Source of the DNA: Balaenoptera acutorostrata
Lineage: Eukaryota; Chordata; Mammalia; Artiodactyla; Balaenopteridae
Assembly: GCF_949987535.1 (NCBI RefSeq)
Contig: NC_080070.1
Location: 6,382,016 to 6,446,015, forward strand
Direction: 5' to 3'
Length of the DNA: 64,000 nt
The translations under genes were made by a program, and so were the position numbers. The notes under the pieces are model-generated. The model had not been told where the DNA came from. It searched no databases and saw only the letters and a program-made list of their open reading frames with translations. This document shows, one piece after another, positions 1-45,570 of the stretch (the stretch's first letter is position 1; each line of letters begins with the position of its first letter).

Positions 1-1466
1 CTGTTTCTCACTTGTAGCACGACCTTGAGGAAGGGCCTGTACTGGCCCGAATCTGTTTTCTCATCTAAAATATGAAAGTGTTTCTTTCTGGCTCTAGTAT
101 TTCATAAAGCAACAGAAGCCTTCAAGGGAAAGAGTTGCAGGCGTAAAGGTCAGAGGAGGATTCATATCTTTTCCTTGATGACTTGTGTGGAGGTGAGGGA
201 GGAAGGCACATTCTGGACGTTTGGAAGAGAGACTTGAGGCTTCCCAGCTCTGACTGGCAAAGCCAGCTCTTGCTTCACCATATGCTTCCTCCTGGAGCTG
301 CTGTCCAGTTCCAGAAGCATTTTCATGGTTTGGGGTGACTGTCTAATTCACTGTGTCTGGAGGAGAGCCCCAGTCTTGGTCACCTGAGCTGCCCTCCCTG
401 GTTTCCTGCTGAGCCTGGCATGAAGGGCTTTCAGCACCTTGGACAGAGACAGAGCTCCTGGGCAGCCAAGAGCGCTTGGGATCGCCTGCCAGGCCAGCTT
501 TCCTGGCGCAGTGGCACCAAAGCGTGGTTTGCTCCTTAATGTTTTTCAGTCTCTCAAAGACGCTCTAAAATAACCCCCCAATCTACGTCAAAACAGTGCA
601 CTTGTGCTGCAAACTGAGGGTATTATTTAACAACCACCACCCACCGCAACTATATCCTACAACAGTGTCAGGTACATAGTAGGTGCTTTGTAAATACTTA
701 TTTTAAAAGAATATATGAAAAATTCAGCCTCCAGACAAGTGTCCTACTCTCCCCCACACACCCCCCCCTCTCGCTTTATAATCAGGTTGCCCCTCCTCAT
801 CAGTACCTATATAATAATTCTGGAGCTTCTGCTACTTGCATTTTGGAGCCTCACTTAAGTCCCTTCTTGTGTCTGAGGAGGCTGAGCCCCACCCTTAAAT
901 CAAAGGGACAGATGGCTGTTAAGCTCTCAGGGAGAGTAAACTTAAACTGGCCCGTCCTCTTTTTCATTTGGGGGTAAGTAGATGGATGTGAGAACTCAAC
1001 ACCTGACTCCTATAGGATCTAGTTTTATGAAGATGTTCACTCCTTTCCTCTGTGCCTGAGAAAACCCTTACAATCCAGGAGGGCCCAGTATTCCCAGGAA
1101 GCCCTCCTGGCTGGCCCAGCCCACTCAGAGCCCTCCCTCCTCTGGACTCCCTTGCACATATTGTCAGCAGCACAGTGTCACACCAGATCGTTTTCATGAC
1201 ATTTCATGCCCATTGGTTCTCTCTCGCCAGTTAGATTATGGTGGAGCCCATGCCATATGTCTGTTTGTTCTCAAGAGACCCTCCAGTGAGGAGCACACAG
1301 CAGGGTGGAGTGGAAGATGGATGGGTCTGAGGGTCTTCTCACCTGCCCTTAAGGTGTCTCCCACTCCACTTATTTTTAGTCTGAAATAAACATGTAGGAT
1401 GGACCAGGGTCCTATCTGTGGAGTAACCATTGGCCTCAAGGGCACCTCAATCAGAGAACAAAGGCA

Positions 1467-1499
1467 GGAGGTGGAGGTGGAGGTGGAGGTGGAGGTGGG
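1467..1499. repeat. (GGAGGT)n microsatellite
   Basis: About five hexamer copies of GGAGGT in an otherwise non-repetitive stretch. It is a purine-biased G-rich tract. Confidence 0.85.
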
Positions 1500-1779
1500 T
1501 ATTGAGGGAAAATGGAGAGTCGACTGATGGGGGGAGAATGTGGTTGTGTAGAATTAAAGAATCACTCACTGTTGGGGCTGGAAGGGATCTCAGAGATCAG
1601 CTTGTTTGGTCTCCTCATTTTACAGGTAAGGAAAGTGAGATTTAGCGATCCTCCTACAGTTACCCATCAAACGGGCCCCTTTCCATCACCTCTGACCTCG
1701 TTCACGTCTTCCACATCTCTCCCTGGACTACTGCACAGCTTCATGTAGCTGATTATATTTTTCCAAGATCCTCACGCCA

Positions 1780-2215
1780 ATAGATCACATTGCACATGCT
1801 TTTCTTATGTCAGTGACACTCCTCCATTGAGAAGTAGGGGTCTATGTTCCTCTCGTTGAATCTGATGGGCCATGATCACGGCAGAAGTTATTCTGTGTGA
1901 CTTTCTAGGTTGTTATTAAAGGTGGTACAGCTGCTGCCTGGACCTCTCTTGGGACACTTGCCCTTGGAACCCAGCCACCACGCTGTGAGGAAGCCAGGCA
2001 GCCACGAGGAAAGGCTTCATGTAGGCATTCTGGCCCCAGTCCTGAGAGCCCAGCTGACAGCCAGTATCAACCACCAAATGTGAGTGAATGAGCCTTTCAG
2101 TCCCAAGTTGAGTGGAGCAGACACAAGTGGTCCTGGTGGAACCGGCCCAAACGGCAGACCCATGAGCAAAATAAATGCTGTCATTGATTTAAGTCATTGA
2201 GGGTTGGGATGATTG
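1780..2215 (+). repeat. MLT1-like MaLR LTR remnant
   Basis: The segment contains the 'gaagccaggcagccac...' and '...aataaatg...ttaagtcattgag' landmarks typical of MLT1-type LTRs. It is strongly diverged, has no open reading frame and shows no internal retroviral genes. The family call is from memory of consensus sequences. Confidence 0.5.
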
Positions 2216-2389
2216 AAACACCTTATATCTGCCTCAGTTTCTCCAAACTATCATACACATTTCATTAATTCAATAGACCTTTATTAGATACTGACCATAT
2301 GCTAGGATCTGTACAAAGACAGACATGATTTCTATATTCAGGGACAATACATTTCAGCTGCCGCCACTGTTCCTTTGCACACAGAAGAA

Positions 2390-2935
2390 AATCCATACTC
2401 CTCAGCCCTGTGTTCATGGCTCCAGCCTATCACTCACCGACACCACACCAAACTGTTTTGTCCCCAGATCTGATCTCCATTCTCCGCTCTCTACGCCTTT
2501 GTTCATGTTGTCCCTGCCCCTGCAGTGCTTCTGCCCTGTCCCACCTCAACCTTCAAGCACCTTCGCTCTGAAAACTTGTCCCCAGATCTGATCTCCATTC
2601 TCCGCTCTCTATGCCTTTGTTCATGTTGTCCCTGCCCCTGCAGTGCTTCTGCCCTGTCCCACCTCAACCTTCAAGCACCTTCGCTCTGAAACCTTGTCCC
2701 CACACAAGGCCCTCCCGGGCTCCTCCAGCTGAAAGTAATCGACACCGCCTCATCGTCCCACGGCACTTACCTCAGATTGCACAGTTTCTGTCTGCACACC
2801 GCCTCTCTCAAGCTTCAGTATTCTGTGAATCCCTGGAGGAGGGAACCTGGCTTGTCCCTCCTGTACCCTCACAGCATCTGGCATAGGGCCCAGTAATATG
2901 AGGCCCCCAGTAAACATCTGTTGATGCGACTCGTA
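2390..2935 (+). repeat. L2-like LINE remnant
   Basis: Text such as 'cttcaagcaccttcgctctg' followed by '...catctggcatagggcccagtaa...aaacatctgttgatg' resembles the 3' end of L2 elements. It is old and diverged, and it contains the 118-bp tandem duplication annotated separately. Confidence 0.5.
2461..2696. repeat. Two-copy tandem duplication, 118-bp unit
   Basis: Positions 2461-2578 and 2579-2696 are near-identical head-to-tail copies. I saw only two substitutions (ctaCgcc versus ctaTgcc, and aaaActtg versus aaaCcttg). The copies start at 'tccccagatctgatctcc'. The duplication lies inside an L2-like remnant. Confidence 0.95.
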
Positions 2936-4082
2936 GCAGAACCAGAATTGAAAGTTAGGTGTTCTCCAGTGCCTTACTTGCTTCTTTGGATATTACCACG
3001 GCAGGGGAAAAGCCCCATCAATGGAGGGTATCAGGTGGATGGGAGAAGACCTTGGTTATGGCTGGGAGTTGACAGGACCACTGCACGTGGAGCTGCAGGT
3101 GGCCATGAATGGACAGAGCTCTGGCTCCTGGCCAGGGCTTTGTGGTGGGTCCCTCCCTCTCTTCCTTCTCTTCTTGCTCTCAGCAAGCCCTGAGCACCCA
3201 CTTCTGGAGGGGAAACATGCTGTTTCCTTGATCTTCCTCTCCTCCGACCCCAGTTCATTTCTGAGAACATCTTCCTTCTCAGGACCCAGTCACACAGAAA
3301 AATGGGCCCCGCCGTGCTGTCTAAGCCTCCCCTGGCACAGAGAGGGACTGTTCCGTGTCCTTCCCCATGGGGTCTCTGAGGAGCCATTCCATGAGCTGTG
3401 TTTCCTGCGCCCACCTGACTGGAACTGCTTCCTGGTCCCCTGCGATTGTTGCTTGCTCTCTTGGGCCCCATTCTGGCTGCATCTTGCCTGGCCCGTCCCT
3501 TGGCGGTACCCCGGCAGGGGCAGGCTTCAATCCCTTTTTACCTCCCAGGACAGGATACCTCAGACTGAGCAGGGGCAGAGAGTGGGGTGGGCAGGATGTT
3601 TTCCAAAGAATTTTCTCCCTAAACTGTCTCTTTCTGGGAGCTGGGAAGTGCCTCTGTGTCTCCCAGTTGGTACAGCCTCCCGCTCCCTCCAGCACAGTCA
3701 CGTCACAGGCCGGGTGGGGGACAGCTCTTTCGAGGACTGATCCCTGCAAATGGCTCACTGAGCCCCAGTGGGGGTGGGGCAGGTTCTGGTGGCTCGGGTA
3801 TTAAGGTTGAGCACTTTCCTCTCTCTGAGGGATCTGAGGTTAGTGGAGGTGGGGAGGTGGTGGCAGGGAGGCTTCTCTATAAGCTCCTCTGCTGCCCCTT
3901 ACCTCTTGGGGGCTGGTACCTGTGGCCCCACGAAGGATGCGTTTGGGGGAGCTCATCCCCGTCTCACAGTCTCTCTTCCTTGTCCCAGTCTCGGCTGTGG
4001 GAGCGGCTCCACGGGGCTGCCTTCAGGCTCTCTCCTCAGCCTCCAGGAAGGCAGAAATCTGCATTCAGCTCTGACTTCTGAG

Positions 4083-4136
<54 letters not shown>
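4083..4136. repeat. (GT)n(GA)n compound microsatellite
   Basis: A GT run of about 8 repeats passes directly into a GA run of about 20 repeats. Such compound dinucleotide arrays are usually length-polymorphic. Confidence 0.95.
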
Positions 4137-4138
<2 letters not shown>

Positions 4139-4892
4139 ATACACAGGATGAGGGCTACTCTGTGTCCAGTCTCCTCTCTATTGGGAGGATCAGTGGTCCC
4201 TCTGATTCCTTCATCCTCCCGAGGGATAAGAGCAGAGGCCTGTCCTGGGAACATGGGAACCTCAGTGTGGACAGCTGGTCAGGCTAGATGAGATGCCCCT
4301 CTCCACTGCCTCTCTTCCCACGCCCATTCTCACTGCAGGCCCCTTCTCACGCTCTCAATCCCTTGACCTGGAGGGGGAGACACCCCAATTGTAGGTTAAT
4401 CACGCTGGACTTAGTGCGGGCAAAGCAGCGTCCAGGGGGGTGGTCCCGGGGTGGGGGAGGAGCTGGACCGGTCATCAGCTAGGTTCCTCCCAGCACGCAG
4501 ATGGGCTGAGGTGCCTGATGGCAGGTCACAGAGGAAGGGGAGTCTGTGCTACAGAAGGCCTGGGGCGTCTTGACGTGCGAGCGAGGAGGCTGCGGGAGGC
4601 GGAGAGGGCCTCGGGGCTGACTGTACAGATAAGAGCCTCTGGTCTTTTTTAGCATCAGCTGGTAGAGCCACCCCCTTCTCTCCCACTGGCTGCCTCCCTG
4701 AGTCACTGCCCACCCACCAGCAAATTAAAAAGGGGTGTCATCTGCTGGCCAATGGCCCCATCTGGCCCCAGGGTTTGCCTCTCTTTGCTCCTGGGTGGAA
4801 GGTGAAAGTCTGGGTAGGGTGGTCTCACCAAGACCTGTTCCCCTGGGCCTTTCTCTTGCCAGACTCTGCTTCCTTCTCTGCCCTTTGTTCCT

Positions 4893-4914
4893 CCCCCCCC
4901 CCCCCCCCCCCCCC
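4893..4914. repeat. Poly-C homopolymer run
   Basis: A run of 22 consecutive C. Its length is likely unreliable in an assembly. Confidence 0.95.
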
Positions 4915-5560
4915 GTGCATCCCAGGATGGTTCTCCCTGGTGACAAGACCCACCCCCTTGCTCCAAGGACAGAGGCAGCTGCAAACCCTCAGGGGCCCCC
5001 ACATGGCCCCATCCATCTCGCCGGTCTCTGATCTGGGCTGCAGGGGAGGGGACCCGCGGAGGGCAGCTCAGTTGCCGACTCCTCCCCACCGGCCAGCTCA
5101 GCTGTCAACACTCGCCTGCCGGCCCTGGCCGTCCTGAGGCCCCGCCTGGCTGCTCAGGCCGGGGACACTGCGCCCCGGAGACCCTCAGTCAGACCCAGGC
5201 AGGCGGTGGGCAGGCGGCAGGCAGACACCCTGCCTGCCCTTGAGCATCCTCAGGCCTCCTTGCCTAAATAAGGGAGCTGTAGCTGGAGTGAGCCAGCTGG
5301 CCGCGGGGAGGGGCCTGCGGCTAGGCCAGGGTTTTCCGAGGGGCTGGGCCGCCGCAGCGCCGCAGGGCCCCGAGCCCGCCGATTGGGCCTGCACCGCTGG
5401 CCCCGCGCAGCAGAGGGAGGGCGGGCTGTTCGCTCAAGGGGATCCCCAGGCTGGAACCTCGCGTTCAGAGGCCTCTCTTTGATCCCGAGGCTAGGAGGCC
5501 GAAACTCCTGTCAGAATGTCCCGCTCTGGGCAGGAGGGCCTGGAATAACCCCAGGGAGGG

Positions 5561-5562
<2 letters not shown>

Positions 5563-5602
<40 letters not shown>
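5563..5602. repeat. (GT)n microsatellite
   Basis: About 20 GT dinucleotides, about 1 kb upstream of the KCNH2 start codon and just outside the GC-rich promoter region. Confidence 0.95.
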
Positions 5603-5607
<5 letters not shown>

Positions 5608-5799
5608 TTGGGTGGCGAGCGCCCCTGCTCTGGGTGCGTGCCCCTCCTAAATCTCACCCACCCTTATCTCAAATCTCGGTGGCCTTAGGCCTCCAGATTG
5701 TCTTGCCCTTCACTTTTCTCGGGTCTCCCCTGACCCTGGGCTCGTCTTCCCAGGGCCCAGGCCTCGCCCGTGGCACCTACAGCGGGCACTGAGCGCAAG

Positions 5800-39468
<33,669 letters not shown>

Positions 39469-39890
39469 TGGGGCTGCCCAGTGTGGACACATGGCTCACC
39501 CAGGGTTCAGTGCACTGCCGGGGCCCCTCCTGTGGAGGACCTGCCTGGGAGGCCCTGGCCGCTGACAGGAGAGGAATAGGAAGGCACAGCCCCTCCTCCA
39601 GCCCTTGGGACCATCTCCTCCTGCGGTCCCCTGGGCCCCGTTGGTGGGGGGGGGGGCGCAGGGGCAGGGACAGGCCGGGCAGTGGATGGGGGTCTGTGGT
39701 CCCCTCACTGCCCTGGGGGCAGTAGCTGGTCTAACTGCCTGGCGGCACCCGGCCCTGGGCCTTAGGCACCTCAAGGACTTTTCTGCTATTTACTGCTCTT
39801 ATTGTTAAGGATAATAATTAAGGATCATATGAATAATTAATGAAGATGCTGATGACTATGAATAATAAATAATTATCCTGAGGAGACTCC
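39469..39890 (+). other. KCNH2: KCNH2 3' untranslated region
   Basis: A short 3' UTR. The last 100 bases switch from GC-rich to very AT-rich (repeated AATTA and AATAA), typical of the KCNH2 message end. The cleavage site is expected 10-25 bases after the AATAAA at 39864. Confidence 0.85.
39864..39869 (+). terminator. KCNH2: Canonical poly(A) signal of KCNH2
   Basis: AATAAA within 'tgaataataaataattatcc', about 395 bases after the stop codon. GT-rich elements follow within 70 bases (tgttcacgttc, gtgtccgg). Confidence 0.9.
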
Positions 39891-42790
39891 AGGGGTGCTG
39901 GGAGGGTGCAGCCATCGGCACGCTGTATCCCGTGTTCACGTTCATAGTGTCCGGTGCACTGGCCTCTCTGAGGGAATCCAGGCCGATCTGTCTGTGTGCA
40001 CAGGGCCTGCAGGGGCAGCTCCGACGTCTGGGTGTGGAGTCTGCAGTCGGGGTGCTCCCTCGGGGCTGACACAAGTCACCTCCAGGACCTCTTGCCTCCG
40101 GAGGGCCCTGCTTCCATGTGGTCCTGGATTCAGGAGGGCAGAGAGCCACCTGGACTCTTTTACATATAGAGGTTGTCCTAATGGGACGCCAGACCTGGGG
40201 TCCCGCCCCTCAGGGTCATGGTGGCTTGCTGGGTGGCACACTGGCCCCCAAAGCTGGCCCCAGGCTGACTGCTGTCAGAGTACAGATGCGCTGTACTCTT
40301 CCCTCACACAGCTCATGAGCCTGGCCCGTACTGACTTTAGCCTGGGGCTGTATTTGGCCAAGCCCCCAACTTGGCCTTATCTTGACCTTGACTCAGACTC
40401 ACACGGATCCTATATAACTGGCCCCCCACAGCAAACCAACTCTGGGCACGCTGGTTTTCTCAACCCTGACCAGAGCCCCCGCCCCCTGGTGTCTGGCTCC
40501 AGACGGGCCTCACCTCCATCACCTCCATCACTTGGTCACCTGTGACCCTCGACCAGAGGAGCTGCCTGAAGAGGGTGGAAGTTTCAGGGCGGCTCATTCC
40601 CATTATTGGAGGGGCAAGTCGGAACAGATGTCCTGGGGCCAGTGAAGGGTGGTGGCCGTGTGTGTCCGTGTGCTCGTGGGTGTGCGCGTGTGCACGTGCC
40701 CTGCCGGTCTTGCGCGAACACCCAGCCTTTCAGAGGAGCTGCCGTGCAGTGGTTGTGGTAGGGCAGCTGCCAGCCAGCAGGAGGAGCTGATGGGCAACTG
40801 TGCTGCCCAAGGCCTCCAGGGTCGCTTAATCCTATAATCCCTGACCCTCTGAGGTGGGTGTGTTAACCTTGCTTTGACCAGAGCCCATTACCGCCTGTGC
40901 CCAGGACAGGGAGGGTGTTGGGGGGAGACCCTGGTCTCTGAGCCAGCTGGAGGGCTCCCTCTTCCCAGAGCGGGTAGCAGAGAAGTTCCTGGTGGTTCTG
41001 CACCAGGGCCTTGGCTCCCCTACCAGGGGGTGTGACCAGGGAGGGGTCCCTGTGAGTTCAGTGTGCCCTGGGGGACAGGGCGTGGAAGATGGGCACGGGG
41101 AGTAGAGATGGGGAGAAGGATGAGACCCCGGGTGGTGGGGAGGGGTGACACAGAGAGGTGGGCCAGGCAGAAAGGGCAGCTCTGTGCGACAGGATCTGGC
41201 ACACGTGTACGCGGGTGTACACGTGCGCGTGAGCATGCATCTCTTCGTGGTTTGGGAGCGCACACGCAGGCCTCCCTGGTGGATTGATGTGTGTGGGCGT
41301 GGGCTGGGGTTCTAGCTGGGGGGATGCCCTAGATTCAGTGTCAGCTCACGGATTCCGGGCGCAAGTGGACACCGTCAGGATCTCAGCCCCGGACACTGGC
41401 AGAGGCCCCCGTGAGGTTGATGGTGAGAAATAAAATGACAGACGAAGCTCGCTGCACTTGGCACGCGGGGGCCGAGGTGCTGGGCCAAGTCCCCGCTCTC
41501 CATCTCTCCATCTGGCACTCTCTCCATCCTTCTTACCAACTGTCCTGTCCTTAGAGCATCTTCATCTGGGAGCTCAGCCCCGATTCGCAGCACTCTGTCC
41601 AGGTGTGGCGGTGAGGGCTGGGGGAGCCTGGGAGAGCCTGCGGGAGGGGCTGAGGGCCGGCGCAGCGAGTCAGGGCCCCGTGCTGCTGGGCGTGGGGAGG
41701 AGAGGAGGTGAAACCTTGGCCCGCACTCCCTAGGCTTTGTATCACGTTGGACACTGGTTATGCTCTGGGGCACATGCCGGCGTCCACAGTCAGCTGCCCG
41801 CCTCCAGGGGAGTGCCCTGCCTGGGCCTGGAGGCCTGATGTGTGCGCTTCCAGGGATGAGTGAGTGTGTGTGTGTGTGTGCACACGCACACGTCTGCGCT
41901 CGGGGTGGGGGCTGGCCCAGCAGAGGGGAAACCTCTCCGTGCTTGTCCTCGATGGAAGCACATGGGTGCCCAGGGGCTGGTCTGCTCAGCCCGGTTGAAG
42001 GAGCGTCCGGCGTGGCCGAGACACCAGTGCCAGGTCCCTACCGGGAGCTACCCCTGAGATCTGAGAGTGGGCGGAGGACAATGGTGACAGTGGCTCCACT
42101 TACGATGGTTCCACCTGCCCGGCTGTGTCACTTAACCCCTAACAGCCCGCAGGGGTGGGTGTCGCTGGTCCACGTGAGGGGAGTCAGGCTCAGGATGGTC
42201 GGTGACTGACCAGTGTGAGTGCTGCGGGTAGGTGGCAGTGCGCAGCTCCGGGCTTCACTGGAGGGGCCGTGGTGGCCCTCGGGGCACAGCACTGGGGCCA
42301 ACGCTCGCCGGCCGCAGGGTGTGGGCTCGGACCCGGGCCTTGGGGGACCTGAGAGGCCGGCGGGGGTGCAGCCCAGTGTGGAGCGCAGCAAGGAGACTGC
42401 CTGCCTCCCTTCCCAGCCTGCTGCGCCCTCCCCTCGCCTGGCCAGGTGGCAGCGCACCCCCTCCTGCCAGTCTGGGACCGTGCTCCACCCGACACGTGAA
42501 TGGTGTCATAAAACACAGCCGTGCCTGTGACCCGGGCGCTCTGCTGGGCGGGATCAAGTTCTCGGGCAGGGCCTGCTCAAGGCTGAAGGCTGCCTGGAAC
42601 CCACAGGGGGGCCCCAGCCCTCATGGGGTCCTGCTGCGTCCCTGGGACCGGGCGGGCTCTCAGGTGTGTTGGGAGGGGTGGGTGGTAATTCTGGGGGCTG
42701 GCTGGGGGTACAGCAGGCTGTTTTCCTCCAGGGACCACCTTTGTTCACCATGCATTGATGCATTGCCCACTCTTTTAAGGTCCAACCTCA

Positions 42791-42814
42791 TCTTTTTTTT
42801 TTTTTTTTTTTTTA
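42791..42814. repeat. Poly-T run
   Basis: About 23 T. It may be an A-tail remnant of a minus-strand retroposon, but no element body was recognised beside it. Confidence 0.8.
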
Positions 42815-43640
42815 ATAGAAATCAGTAAAAATGCTTTGGAAGGAAGACGAAGGACCATCAGAAGCCAGTAGCCTGTGAGGCTGGGAGAAGGGATGCCTAA
42901 GGGGCATCTCGTTCCTGGGGCTCAGGAAGAGAGGAGAGAAGGAGGTGTGGGGACCACTGTGCTGCCACTCTGCACCCTAGGACAGGTTCCATGGTCAAAT
43001 GAAGGGCGCTTCCCCTGCTGGCCTGAAGGCAATAAGCTCTGGACTATCAGCTCCGTGCGGGTGGGGCTAGTTTGACTCTGCAGGGCCCCGAGCAGTGCCG
43101 GGCACTGGGATGTACTCAATGTTTCCTGAATGACCGAAGGAAGCGCCACCCTTCTCCCCGGGACGGAGACCCCTGGGCTCGGCCGGCAGGGCTGGGGAAG
43201 TCCTCCTGCGGCTGGCAGAGCAGAAGCGGGGCCTCTGCACAGGGCTCTGGCCCTTCACCCTGGACCCGCGGGTCACCGTGCTCTACTCCATTCCTGTCCT
43301 CGGGCCTGCGCTGCCCAGCTCCGTGGCAACTGCCCGCTGCCCCAGACCTCATCCCTGGCCTCCCCCGTCACCTGGGCTCCAGGAGGTGACGGGGGGCAGG
43401 GCAAGGGCGCAGTCCCCTCCTCTCCTGCAGGGCCAGTCACCAACAGCCGGGAGTGGGCTGTTGTGCAGAGCGGAGGGTTCTCCCAAAGCAAGAGGGCCAG
43501 AGGGGTGGGGCGGGAACTGGAGGGGCCGTGGCGGGTGAGGAAAGGTCCACGCGGTTGCCGATGCACAGGAAGGCAGGTGGCAGAGCCTGGAGCCGGAGTC
43601 TGGTCAGGGGCGGGGGACAGGAACCGAGGGGCAGGCCCGG

Positions 43641-43680
43641 CCTGCCTTCCCCCACCTCCACCTGCCTTCCCCCACCTCCA
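43641..43680. repeat. 20-bp exact tandem duplication
   Basis: CCTGCCTTCCCCCACCTCCA occurs twice in direct tandem. Confidence 0.95.
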
Positions 43681-45570
43681 CCTCTGCACCTAAAGGTCCA
43701 GGAGCGGAGTGAGGTGCTGGCGGTGCCTCCCGGCCTCGTGACTCAGCCACTGCCCGGGGTCCAGGTGCAAGCTCGCCCCGCCCTGTCCTCACCTGGACCC
43801 CCGCTCCTCTCAGCCCGGGCAGTGGCAGCTCTCACGTTTCAGTGACAAGTAAGAGTCATCGATACTCATGGAGCCCATCCTTTGTGGTGAGCATTATTCT
43901 GACTGCCTGAAACCCAAGGCCCAGAGGCTCGCGGAACCTGCCAGCGTCCGCGGCTCCTGAGGGTGGAGCTGAGGCCTGAACCCGGGCAGTCTGAGTCCCC
44001 TGGGCTGGCCTGAGCCTGGGGCACACCATCTCTCTTAGGCAAGACAGTGACTAGGAGACCTTTGCAAGTGCCTGGGATTTCTAGGACCTTCTCTCCCCTG
44101 CAGACTTTTGTACCTTCTGTTCCTTTGCCTGGAGTGCCCTTTGTTTGGTGAACTCCTGCTGGTCTTTGGGTGGCTCTTCTAGGGGATGCTTGGTGCGCCC
44201 CCTCCCTCGGGCTGGGGCCCCCTTTGTGCTCTTGCAGCACCCTCTGCTCTCCCCGCCCCGCCTTCCCTACCCTAGACTGCCAAATCCGGGGGCTCGTCAT
44301 CTCTGCGCTACACCATCCCTGTCTGTCCCCCAGCACCACGCGCAGTGGTTCCCCCAGAGCGAGCACGCAACGGTTTACTAAATGAACATTTCTGGATTTG
44401 GGGAGTGATTAGCAGTAAAATCCTTAATATCCAAAGGGCCCGTGTGCTTGACTTTGGGGGCTGTGACTTCCTGTGCAGCCAGGCTTGGGGTGTGAGGGCT
44501 GAGGAGGGGGCTCTGGGGTAGCTGGCACTCCCTGAGCCGCCTCCGCTGATAGGCAAATGTGAGGTCTCGTACCCCAGGGATGGCCCCTAAGGGCCCACAG
44601 GGTTTACGTTTTCTACCCCACTCTGTTGGCTCAGCTCAGTGCCTGGGGTTTGGTCCTTGCTCTGAGTTACAATCAGGGAACTTCTCTGGTGCCACCTGGA
44701 ATCCCTCCTGGTGGGCATCTAGGGGCACAGCTGGATATCCCGTGATGGCCATTGCTCACCTGAGCTTTGGGGAGCCTCTGCCTTTGCTTCCCATCACAGC
44801 AAGTTCATCACCCTCTCAGATGCCCGGTCCCTGGCCTGGCCATACCCCCGGGGGCAGCCCCTGCAGGCCTCTGACTTTTCCAGGCTCTGTTCTGCCACAG
44901 TGCAGGGCAGGAGGTCTTGTGCCAGGCCCTTCCTGCAACCCACCTGCCCACGTCGCAGGAACAGATGGACCGAAGCATGCCCAGGTCCTGACGTGACAGA
45001 TGGCTCCTTCCTCTTTGCCCGCAGGACAAAGCCCTCCACGTCAGCCCGGCACAGAGGGTTCTCGTCTTCCTTTCCAGACTCACCTGCCTTTGTACCTCCT
45101 GCTGCCACGTGCCCAATACTCTAGCCACATGAGATCACGTCCTGTTAACGATGCTTGAGTTCTCCCTGCATTTGCCTGTCTTTCCCTCTTCTTGTAAACA
45201 GACTCTGTCCTTCCCGGCCTGGAGAAACTCTTCGATCCTTCAAGTCCTAGCTCACACGTCACCTCCTCCAGGAGGTCCTCTCTAGGTGTCTCAGTGGATC
45301 TAAACCTCCCATTGCACTGGGCTCAGGCCTTTGTCAGCGCCTCCACACACCCTGCCTGTTCTCCTGTCTGTCATCCGAAAGAGGACTGGCTGAGTATTGG
45401 TCATCTTCTCATCTCCCTTGGAGGCCTCTGTCGTGGGGCCGGGGAGACGGCAGGCACTTTGCCGGTGTGTCTTGCTTCATCTCCACTTCCCAGCGGCCTC
45501 TGCGTGGAGGGCTCCTGCCCACTGTCCTCTGTGTGGCTGCTCATTTGTCCTTTGATGGTCAAGGCTGAGA

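Larger units (their letters stand above)
1..5799. other. Upstream flank of KCNH2, no gene recognised
   Basis: No exon with a conserved protein was found on either strand. The stretch holds old L2-like fragments (near 670-700 and 2200-2935), an MLT1-like LTR (about 1780-2215), a MIR-like piece (about 1555-1680) and simple repeats listed separately. In human the next gene on this side is NOS3, divergently transcribed and about 13 kb away. It would lie beyond the left edge on the minus strand, and no part of it is visible. Composition becomes GC-rich after about 5.0 kb. Confidence 0.7.
39891..45570. other. Downstream intergenic, GC-rich, no gene recognised
   Basis: No conserved protein or RNA gene was seen on either strand. 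It holds L2-like remnants (about 42960-43135, 44090-44400, 45150-45300), a 20-bp tandem duplication at 43641-43680, a poly-T run at 42791-42814 and short GT tracts (41864-41885). In human the next genes on this side are AOC1 and the TMEM176 pair; none is visible here. Confidence 0.65.
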
